From: CG03 sp034660675
Lineage (GTDB): Bacteria > CG03
Length of the DNA stretch: 7,262 bases
Assembly (NCBI GenBank): GCA_034660675.1
Contig: JAYEJT010000167.1
Location: forward strand, 1-7,262
Direction of reading: 5' to 3'
The position numbers and the translations under genes were made by a program. The notes under the pieces are model-generated. The model made no database searches and had not been told where the DNA came from. It was given only the letters and a program-made list of their open reading frames with translations. This document shows, piece after piece, positions 6,529-7,262 of the stretch. Position 1 is the stretch's first letter. Each line of letters opens with the position of its first letter.

Positions 6529-7262
6529 TTATATGCCTGATATTTTTTCATGCTTTTTATGGAATATACGGATATACTCTTTGCCTTTTTTTGTAAGACG
6601 ATATTTTTGCAAGCGGCTGTTGGGTTTATCCGGGATGGTGTATTCGATCAGCTGCAATTTCATAGCCGGATGTAAATAATTCGCCCTGAAAGTAGGCCTA
6701 TGTTTAATTTTAAGTTTTGCCCGGAGTTTCCCGGCAGGGAATTCTCCTTGTTGTAATGTATTCAAGAGGCATATAACCGGATCGGTTGACTGGGTCGCTG
6801 ACTGGGTCGCTGACTGGGTCGCTGACCCCAGATGCAATCCCTGCTTTTTCTTAACTTGTCCTGTGATTTGCCCTGTGCTTACAGGTTGCTTGCGGGGCGC
6901 TTGCGGATACCCAGGTTGAGACAGTTTATGAATAGTTAATACAGTTAAAAAGTAATTGCTGTCAGCATCGGTTTCAAAAACCGGCGATGGAGAGCCGTTT
7001 AATTTCATTGCTTTTCTTATTTTAGGTATTCCCGTTGATCTGCCTTCGGTAAATTTTAATTCTTTTAAAAAATCACCTATTCTCCGGTTTCTGTAATTTC
7101 TCACAACTATGCGTTCCCTTTTAAGCATTTTATTATCAATTGGCGGAAGAGGGCCAGGATAACTTATTATTTCAATTTTATCCTGTCTGACATTTACTTC
7201 AATGGTGTTTTGCATTTCATAGCTTCTGTGGTAAACCGCGTTAGCAAGGGCTTCTTCAATTG
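6529..7262 (-). CDS. AlbA_2/COG2865-type ATP-binding regulator, C-terminal part (5' end outside window)
   Basis: The reading frame is open to the right edge, so the internal Met at 7215 is not the start. About 243 residues are visible. The first, EEALANAVYHRSYE (7257-7216), are the N-box of the HATPase_c_4 domain. It continues through IEIISYPGPLPP, NYRNRRIGDFLKEL and EGRSTGIPKIRKAM, which match the RecG-like/Schlafen-AlbA_2 regulators annotated as ATP-dependent DNA helicase-related or putative transcriptional regulators. A low-complexity linker follows (QPGYPQ... to SATQSATQSATQSTDP). The C-terminal winged-helix segment has HRPTFRANYLHPAMKLQLIEY and TIPDKPNSRLQKYRLTKKG. The N-terminal AlbA_2 domain, which should lie upstream, is not in the window. 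Such proteins are common in accessory DNA and are mostly of unknown function. The gene ends 39 bases before the flavoprotein start on the same strand, so cotranscription is possible but not shown. Confidence 0.85.
   Translation of the reverse strand, partial: IEEALANAVYHRSYEMQNTIEVNVRQDKIEIISYPGPLPPIDNKMLKRERIVVRNYRNRRIGDFLKELKFTEGRSTGIPKIRKAMKLNGSPSPVFETDADSNYFLTVLTIHKLSQPGYPQAPRKQPVSTGQITGQVKKKQGLHLGSATQSATQSATQSTDPVICLLNTLQQGEFPAGKLRAKLKIKHRPTFRANYLHPAMKLQLIEYTIPDKPNSRLQKYRLTKKGKEYIRIFHKKHEKISGI
6787..6826 (-). repeat. 12-bp in-frame tandem repeat (three copies plus 4 bases)
   Basis: TGACTGGGTCGC is repeated exactly at 6787-6798, 6799-6810 and 6811-6822, followed by TGAC. Within the regulator gene it is read on the minus strand as repeated Ser-Ala-Thr-Gln. 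The unit is a multiple of three, so copy changes would keep the frame. It lies in the linker between the ATP-binding and winged-helix parts. Confidence 0.95.

Overview
The window holds chromosomal genes of a Gram-negative-type bacterium of moderate G+C content. The evidence is bacterial AccA, a signal-peptide protein with a beta-barrel pattern ending in phenylalanine, and perfect Shine-Dalgarno sites such as GGAGGTGA. A PPi-type phosphofructokinase next to an uncharacterised barrel protein would fit anaerobic lineages such as Elusimicrobiota or Omnitrophota, but that placement is only a guess. I see no rRNA, tRNA, CRISPR array, insertion sequence or convincing intrinsic terminator.

Region 1 (1-3265, minus strand) reads as one operon. 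It runs from a predicted outer-membrane beta-barrel protein (2525-3265) through accA (1578-2516) to a PPi-type 6-phosphofructokinase (349-1563), with gaps of 8 and 14 bases. After the kinase comes an AT-rich stretch (1-327) that looks like the broken remains of a fourth gene, resembling a response-regulator receiver domain, with one apparent frameshift and one in-frame TAG. Fatty acid synthesis entry, glycolysis and an envelope protein thus share one transcript.

Region 2 (3266-3525) is the divergent intergenic space. It has weak candidate promoters for the leftward operon and a sigma70-like promoter for the rightward genes, placed so that the first rightward mRNA may be leaderless.

Region 3 (3526-5174, plus strand) is a two-gene unit: a soluble tandem-CBS protein and a CPA2-type cation/proton antiporter with an Asp-Asp ion-site motif. 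The pairing suggests that the CBS protein senses a nucleotide and gates the antiporter. Neither gene has a clear Shine-Dalgarno site, unlike the leftward operon.

Region 4 (5152-7262, minus strand) holds an FAD-dependent amine-oxidase-fold enzyme (protoporphyrinogen oxidase / UDP-galactopyranose mutase-like), whose 3' end overlaps the antiporter gene by 23 bases. Upstream of it is the C-terminal part of an AlbA_2/COG2865-type ATP-binding regulator that runs off the right edge and carries an in-frame 12-bp tandem repeat.

Most of the window is recognisable housekeeping and transport. The less explained items are the decayed receiver-like gene, the leaderless CBS/antiporter unit and the unknown barrel protein heading the accA-pfp operon.
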